DNA from: DATAEY01 sp045805565
GTDB lineage: Bacteria; Actinomycetota; Thermoleophilia; Solirubrobacterales; Solirubrobacteraceae
Reading direction: 5' to 3'
DNA length: 64,000 bases
Assembly (NCBI GenBank): GCA_045805565.1
Contig: JBJMKZ010000047.1
Coordinates: 62,001 to 126,000, forward strand
Position 1 is the stretch's first letter. Each line of letters begins with the position of its first letter. The translations under genes and the position numbers were made by a program. The notes below the pieces were generated by a model that made no database searches, was not told the DNA's origin, and saw only the letters and a list, made by a program, of their open reading frames with translations. This document shows positions 9,485-18,173 of this stretch, in pieces.

Positions 9485-10077
9485 CCGGCCGGCGGGCTCA
9501 TCAGGGCGACCGGCAGTCCCAGGCCGACCTCGGGGCGGACGGTCGCGATGCGCCGTCCGGGCTGGACGGCGTCGTGGACGGCGCCCAGCCGGTCCCCCAG
9601 AGCGGCGGCGCAGTCATCGAGGTCGGCGACCGTGAACACCAGGCCCCAGAACCTCGCCGGGCCGGGCGGAGCTTGCGCAGACCCCACCACCTCGAGGACG
9701 ACCTCGCCCAGCCGGTAGAACGCCTGGACCGCCGGGCGCTGCGGCGAGCCGCCCTCGCGCCGGCGCCGCAGCTCCAGTCCGGCCGCCCCCAGCGCCGCCA
9801 GCGTGCGCTCGAGGTCCGGGGTGACCACCACGACGTGGTCGACCGCCAGTGCCCGGTTGGGGTGCGCCGACGCGGGCGCGGACGCCGGCGGGGCGCCGTC
9901 GTCCAGCGTCGTGGGCAGCCCGTCGAGGTCGGCGCCCTGCAATCCCCGCAGGCTCCAGGCCACCAGCCCCCGCCCGGCCGCCGGGTCGACCCGGACGGTC
10001 ACGCTCCCCACCCGCAGGCGTGCGCCCTCCAGGGCGAAGCCGAGCTCGCGCCACGGGGCCGGTTCGCCCCCCACCAC
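9481..10077 (-). CDS. VOC (glyoxalase/dioxygenase superfamily) domain protein
   Basis: A 198-residue protein built like a two-module VOC fold: an N-terminal half ending near DLDGLPTTLDD and a C-terminal half starting HVVVVTPDLERTLAALGAAG, typical of glyoxalase-like proteins. GTG 10077 is the most upstream usable start. The residues before it in frame (SASIAEL) look homologous, so the true start could be a non-standard codon. The metal ligands are not clearly conserved, so no activity is assigned. It is divergent from murJ. Confidence 0.7.
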   Translation of the reverse strand: MVGGEPAPWRELGFALEGARLRVGSVTVRVDPAAGRGLVAWSLRGLQGADLDGLPTTLDDGAPPASAPASAHPNRALAVDHVVVVTPDLERTLAALGAAGLELRRRREGGSPQRPAVQAFYRLGEVVLEVVGSAQAPPGPARFWGLVFTVADLDDCAAALGDRLGAVHDAVQPGRRIATVRPEVGLGLPVALMSPPAG

Positions 10078-10206
10078 CAGCTCCGCGATCGACGCCGAGC
10101 CGGTCAGGGCGGGCCGCTCCCGCCCGGAATCGGTTTGGCCACGAGCCCATCATCGCAGCCGGGATCCGGGCGTCGTGAGGCGCCCGGCCGCGACAGCGGG
10201 CTCTTG

Positions 10207-10212
10207 TAGCCT
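10207..10212 (+). promoter_or_regulatory. TAGCCT -10-like box upstream of murJ
   Basis: TAGCCT lies 9 nt before the ATG of murJ, with no Shine-Dalgarno sequence between. This fits a very short leader or leaderless transcript. No convincing -35 was found. Confidence 0.35.
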
Positions 10213-10221
10213 GCCCCGGCG

Positions 10222-11856
10222 ATGAGCGCCGAGGCAGGCGAAGCCCGCCCCGCGGTCGACGTCGCCACCCTGCCCCTGGCCCGCCCGGCGGCGGTGATGG
10301 CGGTGGGGACCGCGCTGTCGCGCCTCTCCGGCCTCGGCCGCGTGGTGGCGATGGCCTTTGCGCTCGGGGTCGCCGAGTCACGGCTCGCCGACTCCTACAA
10401 CATCGCCAACACGCTGCCGAACGTCCTCTACGAGCTGGTGCTCGGCGGCGTGCTGACGTCGGTTTTCATCCCGGTGCTGGTGGAGGAGCTGCGCACCAAG
10501 CCGCACGACGAGGCCTGGCGTTCGGTGTCGGCGCTGGTCACCGCCTCGCTGGCGCTGCTGGTGGCCCTCACCGTGGTGGCGATCGCCGCCGCGCCGCTGG
10601 TGATCGACGTGTTCACCGGGCGGGTGGCCGGCGTACAGGCCGGCCAGCAGCACCAGCTGGCCACCTTCTTCTTCCGCTTCTTCGCCCCCCAGATCGCCCT
10701 GTACGGGTTCGCTGCGGTCGCGGCGGCGCTGCTCAACGCCCACGGCCGCTTCGCGGTGCCGATGTTCGCGCCGATCCTCAACAACGTGGTGGTGATCGCC
10801 ATGTTCCTGGTCTTCGCGGCGCTCACCACCGGCGTGCCGACCAACGCGAGCGTCGCCGCCGACCCGACCCGGAAACTGCTGCTGGCGCTGGGCACCACCG
10901 GCGGGGTGGCGGCGATGGCCGCGGTCAACTGGCCCTACCTGCGCCGGCTGCCGGGACGGCTGCGCGTCCGCCTCGACCTCTCCCACCCCGCGGTGCGCAA
11001 GGTGGCGCGCCTGTCGGCGTGGACGCTGCTCTACGTGGTGCTGAACACGCTCGGCTTCGGCGTCTCCTTCTACCTGGCCAACGCTATGCAGGGCGGCCCG
11101 ACCGCCTACGTGACGGCATTCGCGTTCTTCCAGCTGCCGTACGGGATCGCCGCCGTTTCGATCATCACCGCGCTGGTGCCGCGCCTGGCCGCCCGTCACG
11201 TGGACGGTGACACCGCGCGATTCCGGGCCGCGGTCGCCGGTGGCCTTCGCACCACGGCGCTGCTGATGCTGCCGGCGACCGCCGCCTACCTGGTCCTGGC
11301 CCGCCCGATGACCCAGGTTCTGCTCGAGCACGGGGTGGTGAAGTCCGGCAGCGTCGGACTGGTTGCCTCGACCCTTCAGCTGTTCGCGGTCGGACTGCTC
11401 CCGTTCGCCGCCTTCCTGCTGTTCGCGCGCGCCTTCTACGCCCGCCAGGACACCCGCACCCCCGCCCTGGTCAACATCGTCGAGAACGCCGTCACCATCG
11501 CGCTGGACTTCACGCTGTTCCCCGTGCTCGACGTGCGCGGCCTGGCGCTCGCCCACTCCCTCGGCTACGTGGCCGGCGCGGCGGTGATGGCTGGTCTGCT
11601 GGCGCGCCGCATCGGGGGGCTGGAGCTCGGGCGGACGGTCCGCGAGCTCGTCAAGGTGGTGCTTGCGTCGTGCGCTGCGGCGGCGGCGATGGTGGCGGTG
11701 GCGAAGGCCGCCGGGGGGCTGGGGACCGGCGACGACCTGCGGGCGCTCGTCCAGCTGGCGGCGGGCGGGGCGGCCGGCCTCGCGGTGTTCCTGGCCGTCG
11801 CGCGGGCGTTGGCGGTCGAGGACCTCTCGGTCTTCCGCCGGCTGCTGCCCGGATGA
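10222..11856 (+). CDS. murJ: Lipid II flippase MurJ (MviN)
   Basis: Integral membrane protein of 544 residues that flips lipid II across the membrane for peptidoglycan synthesis. Many hydrophobic helices are visible, and the MurJ N-terminal segment is clear (LSGLGRVVAMAFALGVAES, then ADSYNIANTLPNVLYELVLGG). The MATE/MOP fold is complete. No fused pseudokinase domain of the mycobacterial type is present. Its stop overlaps the start of the aminotransferase-like gene (ATGA), so the two are translationally coupled. Confidence 0.93.
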   Translation: MSAEAGEARPAVDVATLPLARPAAVMAVGTALSRLSGLGRVVAMAFALGVAESRLADSYNIANTLPNVLYELVLGGVLTSVFIPVLVEELRTKPHDEAWRSVSALVTASLALLVALTVVAIAAAPLVIDVFTGRVAGVQAGQQHQLATFFFRFFAPQIALYGFAAVAAALLNAHGRFAVPMFAPILNNVVVIAMFLVFAALTTGVPTNASVAADPTRKLLLALGTTGGVAAMAAVNWPYLRRLPGRLRVRLDLSHPAVRKVARLSAWTLLYVVLNTLGFGVSFYLANAMQGGPTAYVTAFAFFQLPYGIAAVSIITALVPRLAARHVDGDTARFRAAVAGGLRTTALLMLPATAAYLVLARPMTQVLLEHGVVKSGSVGLVASTLQLFAVGLLPFAAFLLFARAFYARQDTRTPALVNIVENAVTIALDFTLFPVLDVRGLALAHSLGYVAGAAVMAGLLARRIGGLELGRTVRELVKVVLASCAAAAAMVAVAKAAGGLGTGDDLRALVQLAAGGAAGLAVFLAVARALAVEDLSVFRRLLPG

Positions 11857-12980
11857 GCGCCGGCTTGCACGTCGGCGTGTATCCGGGGCTGTCGCCGGGC
11901 ACCGGGCTGGCGCCCCGGCGTCCCGCGGCCTATCCCTTCGACCAGCCGGGGCTGGCCCTCACCCACCTCGGTCGCGGCGCGGTATGGCTGGCGCTGCGCG
12001 CCCTGCGCCTCGGCCCCGGCAGCCGGGTCGCCATGCCCGCCTACCACTGCGGCTCCGAGGTGGAGGCGGCTCGTCTGGCCGGCGTCGAGATCGACTTCTA
12101 CCGCGTGGACGCCTCGCTGCGGGTGGACGAGGACGACCTGGCGCGCGCCGCCGCCGGCGCCGACGCCGCCTACCTCATCTCTCACTTCGGGTTCCCCATG
12201 CCGGCTCTGCCGGCGGGGGCGCTCGCGATCGAGGACGTCGCGCACGGACTGTTCTCGGACGACGCGGCCGGGCGGCCGCTGGGGTCCCGGGGCCAGGCGG
12301 CGATCTTCTGCCCGCGCAAGTCGCTCGGCGTGCCCGACGGGGGCGCCCTGGTGGTGGCGGGGCGGCAGGCCGTGGCGCTGGAGGCTCGGCCGAATGCCGG
12401 CGCCATGGCCCGCTCCACGCTCTCGCTGCTGGCCGCCCGGGCCGCGATGGCCCGGCCGCGGCCGCTGCGGGCGGCAGCGGCCGGGCTGATCGCCCGCGCC
12501 AGCCGCGCCGACGCCGCCGCTCGCGCCGGCTCGCTGACCGAGACCGTGATCGGCGAGTGGGACCTCCGGATCGACGACCTGGAGGCGGCCGCCGGCCGCC
12601 CGTCGCGGGTCACCGAGCGCCTGGTGCGGCGCATCGACGCCCGCTGGGTTTGCGCCAGACGGCGCTCGAACTACGCGACGCTCGCGGCCGAGCTGGGCGA
12701 GCTGTGCTTCGAGCCGTTCCGCTCGCTGCCGAGCGGCACGACGCCCCTCTACCTCCCGGTGCTCGCCCGCGACCGCGGACGCGCGCTGGGCCGGCTGCTG
12801 GATGGTGGGGTGCGGGCGGTCGAGATCTGGCCCGTGCCCCATCCGCTCCTGGATCGCCACCGGTTCGCCGAGCTGGAGCCGCTGCGGCGTGGCCTGCTGG
12901 CGCTACCGGTTCACCAGGACCTCGACTCCTGGCATCTGGAGGTTGTGGCGCGAGCGGCCAAGGCCGCGCTCAGCGCCTGA
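11853..12980 (+). CDS. DegT/DnrJ/EryC1/StrS-type PLP aminotransferase-like protein
   Basis: 375-residue member of the sugar aminotransferase family. The PLP-binding lysine is probably Lys156 in FCPRKSLGVPDGGAL, with the preceding Asp in AIEDVAHG contacting the cofactor. The substrate is unknown; the family mostly aminates nucleotide-linked keto sugars. The start ATG overlaps the murJ stop by 4 nt, suggesting a role in envelope or glycan building. Its last 11 bases overlap the convergent TPR gene. Confidence 0.8.
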   Translation: MSAGLHVGVYPGLSPGTGLAPRRPAAYPFDQPGLALTHLGRGAVWLALRALRLGPGSRVAMPAYHCGSEVEAARLAGVEIDFYRVDASLRVDEDDLARAAAGADAAYLISHFGFPMPALPAGALAIEDVAHGLFSDDAAGRPLGSRGQAAIFCPRKSLGVPDGGALVVAGRQAVALEARPNAGAMARSTLSLLAARAAMARPRPLRAAAAGLIARASRADAAARAGSLTETVIGEWDLRIDDLEAAAGRPSRVTERLVRRIDARWVCARRRSNYATLAAELGELCFEPFRSLPSGTTPLYLPVLARDRGRALGRLLDGGVRAVEIWPVPHPLLDRHRFAELEPLRRGLLALPVHQDLDSWHLEVVARAAKAALSA

Positions 12981-14385
12981 CCGGCTGCTGGCCGGCGGCC
13001 TTCGGGCGCCCGGCGGTCAGCGACCCGGCCGGCGCCGTGGGCCGGACGATCACGACCGGGGTCTGCTCGTCCTCGTTGCCGGCCGGGTTGTCGGCCAGCG
13101 CGCCCGCCAGCCAGCGCGCGTCGACGCCGTCGGAGCCCGCCAGCACCCAGGCCCCGGTGCGGTGGTTGGCGTCCACCACCGCCACGTCGCAGCCCAGCGC
13201 GCCCGCCAGCTCCCGGGTCAGCGAGTCGGCGTCCATGGGACCGAAGATCAGGTGGTGGTCGAGCGGCGGCAGGCATGCCGCCACGTCGTCGATCATCGCC
13301 GTGCGCCGGCCCGCCACCCGGTAGAACCAGCCGCGGCGGCCGAGCGGCCGGCCCAGGCCGCCGGCGATCGCGCCCAGCACGATGCGGATGCGCCCCGCCT
13401 CCATGATCGCCCCCTCCATCCCCTCACGGCTGTGCAGCGGACCGATCTTCCCCACGAAGCGGCTGAGCACGCCCGCCAGCATCCCCGGTCGCACCAGCTC
13501 CAGCGCAAGGACGCGACCCTGCGCGGCGGCGGTGGCGCTTTCGGCCAGGGCGATCACGTCGCCGGCCCGGCGGGTGCTCGCCGTCGCGGCGTCCAGAAGC
13601 GCGGGCAGGTCGGTGCGCACCGTGACCAGTGGGGTGCGCACCGGGATGCGCTCGACCCCGACCTCCCGCTCGGCGACCGGGGCGATGCGGGGCGCCGCGA
13701 GCGGCTCGGCCTCGCCGAAGTGCTCCTCGCGCAGGGCGCGCAGCTCCACGTGACGCGGATAGATCCGAGCGCCGCTTCGCCAGGTCTCCCGCGCGGCGTC
13801 GCGGTCGCCGGCCTCTAGCTGGAGCCGTCCCAGGGTTACGTAGTCGGAGGCGTACACCAGGTAGTCGGGCGCCAGGGCAACGAGCGCCTCGAACCAGCGG
13901 CGCGCCCGGGTGCGGTCGTCGCGCTCCAGTGCGATGCGCGACAGTCGCTTCAGAGCGTGGCGGCCGAGCCGGGGATGACCGGCGATCCCCTCCAGGACCT
14001 CGACCGCCTCGGCGCCGCGACCGGCTTCCTCGAGCGCGTCGGCCAGCGTGAGCTCGTACCACGGCACCTTCGGCTGCCTGGAGCGAGCGGCCCGCACCAC
14101 CTCCACCGCCTCGTCGTGGGCGCCGCGGCGCATCAGCGCCTCGGACAGGGCGGCGGCCGCGAACCGGGTGTCGCCGGGACGCTGGAGCGCCGCACGGGCC
14201 AGCTGCTCGGCGGCCGAGGGATCACGCTCGTAGGTCAGCGCCAGCCAGGCGCGCAGCGCCAGACGCGAGCCGTCGAGGCGGCCGGGTCCCGCACGATCCA
14301 GGCGCGTGAGCGCGCGCCGCGGGTCGCGGAGCCAGATCCGGCTCGCCCGCCAGCGGACGAAGCGCGTGTAGGGGCCTGCGCTCAA
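12970..14385 (-). CDS. TPR protein fused to coenzyme F420 glutamyl ligase-like (CofE-like) domain
   Basis: 471 residues in two parts. Residues ~15-225 are helical repeats of TPR type (for example AALSEALMRRGAHDEAVEVV). From ~245 to 455 the sequence resembles F420-0:gamma-glutamyl ligase: IPVRTPLVTVRTDLPALL, then GDVIALAESATAAAQGRV, a DVAVVDANHRTGAWVL block and a C-terminal NPAGNEDEQTPVVIV. In CofE this fold adds glutamate to F420-0 using GTP; whether this fusion is a ligase is unknown. No signal peptide. It stands alone, convergent with the DegT-like gene and followed upstream by msrA. Confidence 0.65.
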   Translation of the reverse strand: MSAGPYTRFVRWRASRIWLRDPRRALTRLDRAGPGRLDGSRLALRAWLALTYERDPSAAEQLARAALQRPGDTRFAAAALSEALMRRGAHDEAVEVVRAARSRQPKVPWYELTLADALEEAGRGAEAVEVLEGIAGHPRLGRHALKRLSRIALERDDRTRARRWFEALVALAPDYLVYASDYVTLGRLQLEAGDRDAARETWRSGARIYPRHVELRALREEHFGEAEPLAAPRIAPVAEREVGVERIPVRTPLVTVRTDLPALLDAATASTRRAGDVIALAESATAAAQGRVLALELVRPGMLAGVLSRFVGKIGPLHSREGMEGAIMEAGRIRIVLGAIAGGLGRPLGRRGWFYRVAGRRTAMIDDVAACLPPLDHHLIFGPMDADSLTRELAGALGCDVAVVDANHRTGAWVLAGSDGVDARWLAGALADNPAGNEDEQTPVVIVRPTAPAGSLTAGRPKAAGQQPVRR

Positions 14386-14444
14386 GGGTCGCGTGCCGTC
14401 GCCTGGAAGGCCGACCGACGCCGGGACTCTAACCCCCGGGCGCG

Positions 14445-14465
14445 GCCGGGCGCCCGCCGCCCGGC
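14445..14465 (-). terminator. GC hairpin downstream of msrA
   Basis: An 8-bp perfect stem GCCGGGCG / CGCCCGGC with a 5-nt loop lies 36-56 nt past the msrA stop, before the TPR gene. There is no U tract. Confidence 0.45.
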
Positions 14466-14500
14466 GCCGCCGCCCGCCCGGCGGCTACGGCCGCCAACCG

Positions 14501-14971
14501 TCAGATCGCGCAGGTGGCCAGCCCGCGCTTCTCGAGGTAGCGCTGGTGGTACTCCTCGGCGGGGTGGAAGGGCCCGGCCGGCGTGATCTCGGTGACGATC
14601 GGCCGCCGGAAGCGGGCCTGGGCATGCTCGCGCGAGGCGACCGCGGCCTGCTCCTGCTCGGGTGAGTGGAAGAAGATCGCCGACCGGTACTGGCTCCCCA
14701 CGTCGGGTCCCTGGCGGTTGAGCTGGGTGGGGTCGTGCAGGCTCCAGAAGCTCTCGAGCAGCTGCTCGTACGACACCCGCTCGGGGTCGAACTCGACCTC
14801 GACCACCTCGGCGTGCCCGGTGCGGTCGCTGCAGACGTCCTCGTAGGTCGGCTCGTCGGTCGCGCCACCGGCGTAGCCGGCCTGGGTTGCCGTCACGCCG
14901 GGCGTGTTGCGGAATTCGGCCTCCACCTGCCAGAAGCATCCGGCGCCGAACGTTGCCTTCTCGCTTGCCAC
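14501..14971 (-). CDS. msrA: Peptide-methionine (S)-S-oxide reductase MsrA
   Basis: Repairs oxidised methionine (S epimer) in proteins, in the cytosol. The 156-residue protein has the catalytic GCFW motif with Cys12, the conserved TQAGYAGG and HAEVVEVEFDP segments, and GSQYRSAIFF. Its length is that of a single-domain MsrA without a fused MsrB. The GTG start at 14971 is preceded by a clear GAGGAGG ribosome site. The C-terminal cysteine (CAI at the end) could serve as resolving cysteine. A thioredoxin-fold pair lies divergently upstream. Confidence 0.96.
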   Translation of the reverse strand: MASEKATFGAGCFWQVEAEFRNTPGVTATQAGYAGGATDEPTYEDVCSDRTGHAEVVEVEFDPERVSYEQLLESFWSLHDPTQLNRQGPDVGSQYRSAIFFHSPEQEQAAVASREHAQARFRRPIVTEITPAGPFHPAEEYHQRYLEKRGLATCAI

Positions 14972-15088
14972 TCGATTCCTCCTCTATGCGTCTCGGGATC
15001 CAGAGCTCTGACTCGCGAACCGCCGCCGTGTTACGCGGCAGTCCCGTCTGACATCTTGCCAGCCGCCCGCGGGCGCTCGGTAGCCTCA

Positions 15089-15439
15089 ATGCCTCCTGTG
15101 CGCACCGGTCAGCCCAAGGTCGAGCTGCTGTGGTGGGAGGGCTGTCCCTCGTGGGGACGCGCCCTGGCCGAGCTGCGCCAGGCGATGGAGCAGGCCGGCC
15201 TCGACCCCGACACGATCGAGCTGCGCGAGGTGGCGACCGACCAGGACGCCGAGCGCGCCGAGTTCGTGGGCTCGCCGACGATCCGCGTCGCCGGGGCAGA
15301 CGTCCAGCCGCCGGGAGCCCAGGAGCCGGCCGGGCTCACCTGCCGCATCTACCGCCTGCGCGACGGGCGCATCTCCCCCACCCCGGACCCGGCGGACGTG
15401 CGCGACGCGCTGCGGGCCGCCGTCGGGCAGGCGGCATGA
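15089..15439 (+). CDS. Thioredoxin-fold protein with a single active-site cysteine
   Basis: 116 residues. A beta strand leads to WEGCPSW, where a thioredoxin would have CxxC; the second cysteine is replaced, so disulfide exchange by the usual route is unlikely. The cis-proline loop is visible as GSPTIRVAG. Similar proteins are found next to thiol or mercury genes. ATG 15089 is taken as start, but GTG 15098 is possible because a TAGCCT box lies at 15081-15086. The stop overlaps the start of the next gene (ATGA), so the two are coupled. Confidence 0.65.
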   Translation: MPPVRTGQPKVELLWWEGCPSWGRALAELRQAMEQAGLDPDTIELREVATDQDAERAEFVGSPTIRVAGADVQPPGAQEPAGLTCRIYRLRDGRISPTPDPADVRDALRAAVGQAA

Positions 15440-15960
15440 GCCTGCGCATCGGCGACGTCGTGCCGGACTTCGAGCTCCCGGACACCGCCGGCCGGCATCA
15501 CTCGCTCGGCGATGACGCGCCGGCCACCGTGGTCCTCTTCACCTGCAATCACTGCCCGTACGCGCTGGCCTGGCATGACCGGCTGCTCGACGCCGCTCGC
15601 GAGTATGGGCCGCGCGGGGTGCGGTTCCTGGCCATCAATCCCAACGACGGCTCCCGCCATGTGGCCGACTCGTACGAGGCGATGCAGGAGCGCGTCGCGA
15701 CCGAGGACTGGCCGCTGCCATACCTGCACGACGCCAGTCAGGAGGTCGCACGCGGCTTCGGCGCCCGGACCACCCCGGACGTCTTCGTGGTCGACCGGAA
15801 CCGGCGGCTGCGCTACCGCGGCGCGCCGGACGCCGACCATTCGGACCCGTCCCAGGCCGCCGGCTGGCTGCGCGACGCGCTCGACGATCTGCTGGCAGGC
15901 CGCGACGTCCGCGGGCCGGAGACCGAGCCGATCGGCTGCAGCATCAAGTGGAGGCAGTGA
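15436..15960 (+). CDS. AhpC/TSA-type thioredoxin family protein (putative peroxiredoxin)
   Basis: 174-residue thioredoxin-fold protein starting GDVVPDFELPDTAGRHHSL, as in the AhpC/TSA group. The redox centre is CNHCPYA (a CxxC) rather than the PxxxTxxC of true peroxiredoxins; this matches the family sometimes annotated 'thioredoxin family protein' with FTCNHCPY. The cis-Pro loop is RTTPDVFVVD. There is no signal peptide, so it acts in the cytosol. It is translationally coupled to the single-cysteine thioredoxin-like gene. Confidence 0.8.
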   Translation: MSLRIGDVVPDFELPDTAGRHHSLGDDAPATVVLFTCNHCPYALAWHDRLLDAAREYGPRGVRFLAINPNDGSRHVADSYEAMQERVATEDWPLPYLHDASQEVARGFGARTTPDVFVVDRNRRLRYRGAPDADHSDPSQAAGWLRDALDDLLAGRDVRGPETEPIGCSIKWRQ

Positions 15961-16066
15961 CAGCTCCGGCGCCGGCCGGCGGACGCTCCCGCCCGCGGCG
16001 CCTACCCGCACGCCCCCGCGCCGCACCCCAGCGCGGTGGCGATCGTGGCCGGCTTGCCGGTCGCCT

Positions 16067-17455
16067 TCACCCCTCCAGCACGGCGCCGTCCTCGATGCGC
16101 ACCTGCTCGTCGCCGGAGTGGTCGAGCTCGACCGCTCCGCGCGCCACCACGCCGCGGCCGAACACGACGTCGCCGCGGACCACGAATCGCTCGCACTGCA
16201 CCAGGGACGGCGGCCCGCACGGGAATCGGGCCTCGAAGTCGCGCACCAGCTTGTAGTGGGTGGGGTCGAGGTCGACGAACAGGGATCCCGCCTCGCGCTG
16301 CGGTGACAGGACGACCCGGCAGTCGTCGCTCAGCACGTAGCAGTCCGAGCGCAGCCCGAGCAGCTCGTTGGTGGTCTTGACGGGAGCGAAGCGCTCGCGG
16401 GAGACCCGCAGCGCCCGGGCGCCCTCGAACACGGAGATCGCGGCCCCCATCGCCGTCTCCAGCTGGTACACGGCCGGTGACGAGGGGTCCGAGGGATCGA
16501 CCGTCTTGCGATTGACGATCATCGGCAGGCCGAGCACGTTTGCGCGCTGCGACAGGACCTCGGCCAGCGCCCGCAGGTCGAGCCACAGGGTGTTGGTGTT
16601 GAAGTAGCGGTGGCGTTCGACGTCCTGGAAGGAGTCGACGTCCTCCTCGGGGGCCTGCGCGATCTCCCGCAGGACCAGCCGGCCGTCGCGCAGGCGTGCA
16701 AGGTGACCACCCTTGCGGTCGGCGGGCGTGCGCTCGGCCACCTCCATCAGGAACGGGATGCGCTCGCTCGCCAGCCAGCCGACGATGCGAGGCTCGGGCA
16801 CGGCGCCGAGGTTGTCGGAGTTGGAGATGAACGCCCACCGGTAGCCGCGCTCGAGCAGCAGGTCGAGCGTTCCCGACGTCACCAGCGCGGTGTAGACGTC
16901 GCCGTGTCCGGGCGGGCACCACTCCAGCTCCGGGTCGGGCGGCCAGCTCACGGGCTGGCGGTCGTCGACCCGGATCTTCGGCTCCTTGTTCTGGACGAAG
17001 TCCGCCACCACGTCGCAAGCCAGATCGGGGTACCGGGCCAGCGCCGCCAGCGAGTCATCGCGCGTGTAGAAGCTGTCCATGAGCACCAGCGGCAGGCGCG
17101 CGCCGTATCGGCGGCGCAGCGCCAGGGTCTGGCGGGCGATGACGTCCAGGAAGGTCAGGCCGTCCTTGACCTCGAGCAGCGACTTGGCTGCGGTCATACC
17201 CATGCTGGTGCCCAGGCCGCCGTTGAGCTTGATCGCGACCGTCCGGTCGAGGGCCCGCGCGCCGGCTCCGTCGTCGGGCGGCAGCCGGTCCCACGACGGA
17301 ACCGACTGAAGCGGCTCGATCTCGCTCTCGGGCACCAGACCCGAGGCGCCCGCCACCAGCTGCTCGTAGTAGTGGCGGAAGGTGTCGATCGCGATCTCGG
17401 GCACTCCGGCGGCGCGCATCTTCTCCTCGCAGGCGCGCAGGCCGTCGCCGGTCAC
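16067..17455 (-). CDS. UTP--glucose-1-phosphate uridylyltransferase (eukaryotic-type UGPase family)
   Basis: Makes UDP-glucose from UTP and glucose 1-phosphate. The 462-residue protein is of the eukaryote-like UDPGP family, not the short GalU family: nucleotide-binding loop LNGGLGTSMGM near residue 75, then PPGHGDVY, FISNSDNLG and NTNTLWLDL. GTG 17455 is the likely start; a TACGAT box is 6 nt upstream and no SD is seen. UDP-glucose could feed the TreT-like enzyme or envelope glycans. It starts inside the stop codon of a small VOC remnant. Confidence 0.9.
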   Translation of the reverse strand: MTGDGLRACEEKMRAAGVPEIAIDTFRHYYEQLVAGASGLVPESEIEPLQSVPSWDRLPPDDGAGARALDRTVAIKLNGGLGTSMGMTAAKSLLEVKDGLTFLDVIARQTLALRRRYGARLPLVLMDSFYTRDDSLAALARYPDLACDVVADFVQNKEPKIRVDDRQPVSWPPDPELEWCPPGHGDVYTALVTSGTLDLLLERGYRWAFISNSDNLGAVPEPRIVGWLASERIPFLMEVAERTPADRKGGHLARLRDGRLVLREIAQAPEEDVDSFQDVERHRYFNTNTLWLDLRALAEVLSQRANVLGLPMIVNRKTVDPSDPSSPAVYQLETAMGAAISVFEGARALRVSRERFAPVKTTNELLGLRSDCYVLSDDCRVVLSPQREAGSLFVDLDPTHYKLVRDFEARFPCGPPSLVQCERFVVRGDVVFGRGVVARGAVELDHSGDEQVRIEDGAVLEG

Positions 17456-17598
17456 CGATCGATCGTATCGGCGCGGCCGTCACCGGCCGGGCTGGCTCCG
17501 GCGGTCGTCAGCACGATTCGATTGCCGGACGGATCGCGGACCGCGACGCGGCCCTCGTCCAGCCCGCGCGTCGAGCGGCGCCACCCGGCGGTGGCGGC
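17452..17598 (-). pseudogene. C-terminal remnant of a VOC/glyoxalase gene
   Basis: One minus-strand frame of 48 codons has no start codon, begins after an in-frame TAG and ends at TGA overlapping the UGPase start. It reads GLDEGRVAVRDPSGNRIVL, which looks like the last strand of VOC proteins (xxxDPxGNxIxL). Its upstream part is replaced by the divergent GNAT gene, so it appears to be a decayed tail. Short, so moderate doubt remains. Confidence 0.35.
17462..17467 (-). promoter_or_regulatory. TACGAT -10-like box upstream of UGPase gene
   Basis: On the minus strand TACGAT lies 6 nt before the GTG start, with no Shine-Dalgarno, consistent with leaderless transcription. Confidence 0.35.
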
Positions 17599-17599
17599 C

Positions 17600-17605
17600 T
17601 AAGCT
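17600..17605 (+). promoter_or_regulatory. TAAGCT -10-like box upstream of GNAT gene
   Basis: TAAGCT lies 7 nt before the GTG at 17613; no Shine-Dalgarno is present. Fits a leaderless transcript. Confidence 0.35.
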
Positions 17606-17612
17606 GGCGGCG

Positions 17613-18125
17613 GTGCTGATCCGCGACGCCCAGGACGCCGAGCTCGACGAGGTCGCCGGCCTGATGGTCGCCGCCTACCGGGAATACGCGCCCCTCATGC
17701 CGGAGACGGCTTGGCGTGAGTACGCGCAGGACATCGAGGCGGTCCGCAGCCGCCTGGGGAATTCCCGGCTGGTCATCTGCCGTGCCGGCGGCCGGCTCGC
17801 CGGCGCCGTCACGTTCTATCCGCCCGGATCGGGTCCCTGGTGGCCACGGGAATGGGCCGGATTCCGGCTGTTGGCGGTCGATCCCGACCACCGGCGCGGG
17901 GGCGTCGCCCGCGCGCTGGTGGCCGACGTCATCGCCCGGGCCCGCGCCGCGGGCGCCGAGGCCGTCGGGATCCACACCACCCCGTGGATGAGCGCGGCCA
18001 TGGCTCTTTACGAGGCGATCGGCTTCGTGCGCGACCGCCGCTTCGACTTCGAACCCGGGATCACGCTGCCCGACGGCTCGCAGGCGCGCGTGGACTGCTA
18101 CCGGCTGGATCTCCCGGCGCGATGA
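17613..18125 (+). CDS. GNAT family N-acetyltransferase
   Basis: 170-residue acetyl-CoA-dependent acyltransferase. The core acetyl-CoA loop is visible as LAVDPDHRRGGVARALV (motif A), followed by the C-terminal LYEAIGFVRDRRFDF. GTG 17613 is chosen since conserved sequence starts directly after it and a TAAGCT box precedes it by 7 nt. The substrate is unknown. It is convergent with a small membrane protein gene. Confidence 0.88.
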   Translation: MLIRDAQDAELDEVAGLMVAAYREYAPLMPETAWREYAQDIEAVRSRLGNSRLVICRAGGRLAGAVTFYPPGSGPWWPREWAGFRLLAVDPDHRRGGVARALVADVIARARAAGAEAVGIHTTPWMSAAMALYEAIGFVRDRRFDFEPGITLPDGSQARVDCYRLDLPAR

Positions 18126-18173
18126 GCGCCGCGGCCCGACGGCCGGACGCGCCGGGCCTTGGCATCGCCGGCG

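Noticed and set aside
10378..11556. Gly/Gln/Arg/His-rich minus-strand frame over murJ
   Set aside because: Composition of antisense to a hydrophobic membrane gene, no domain.
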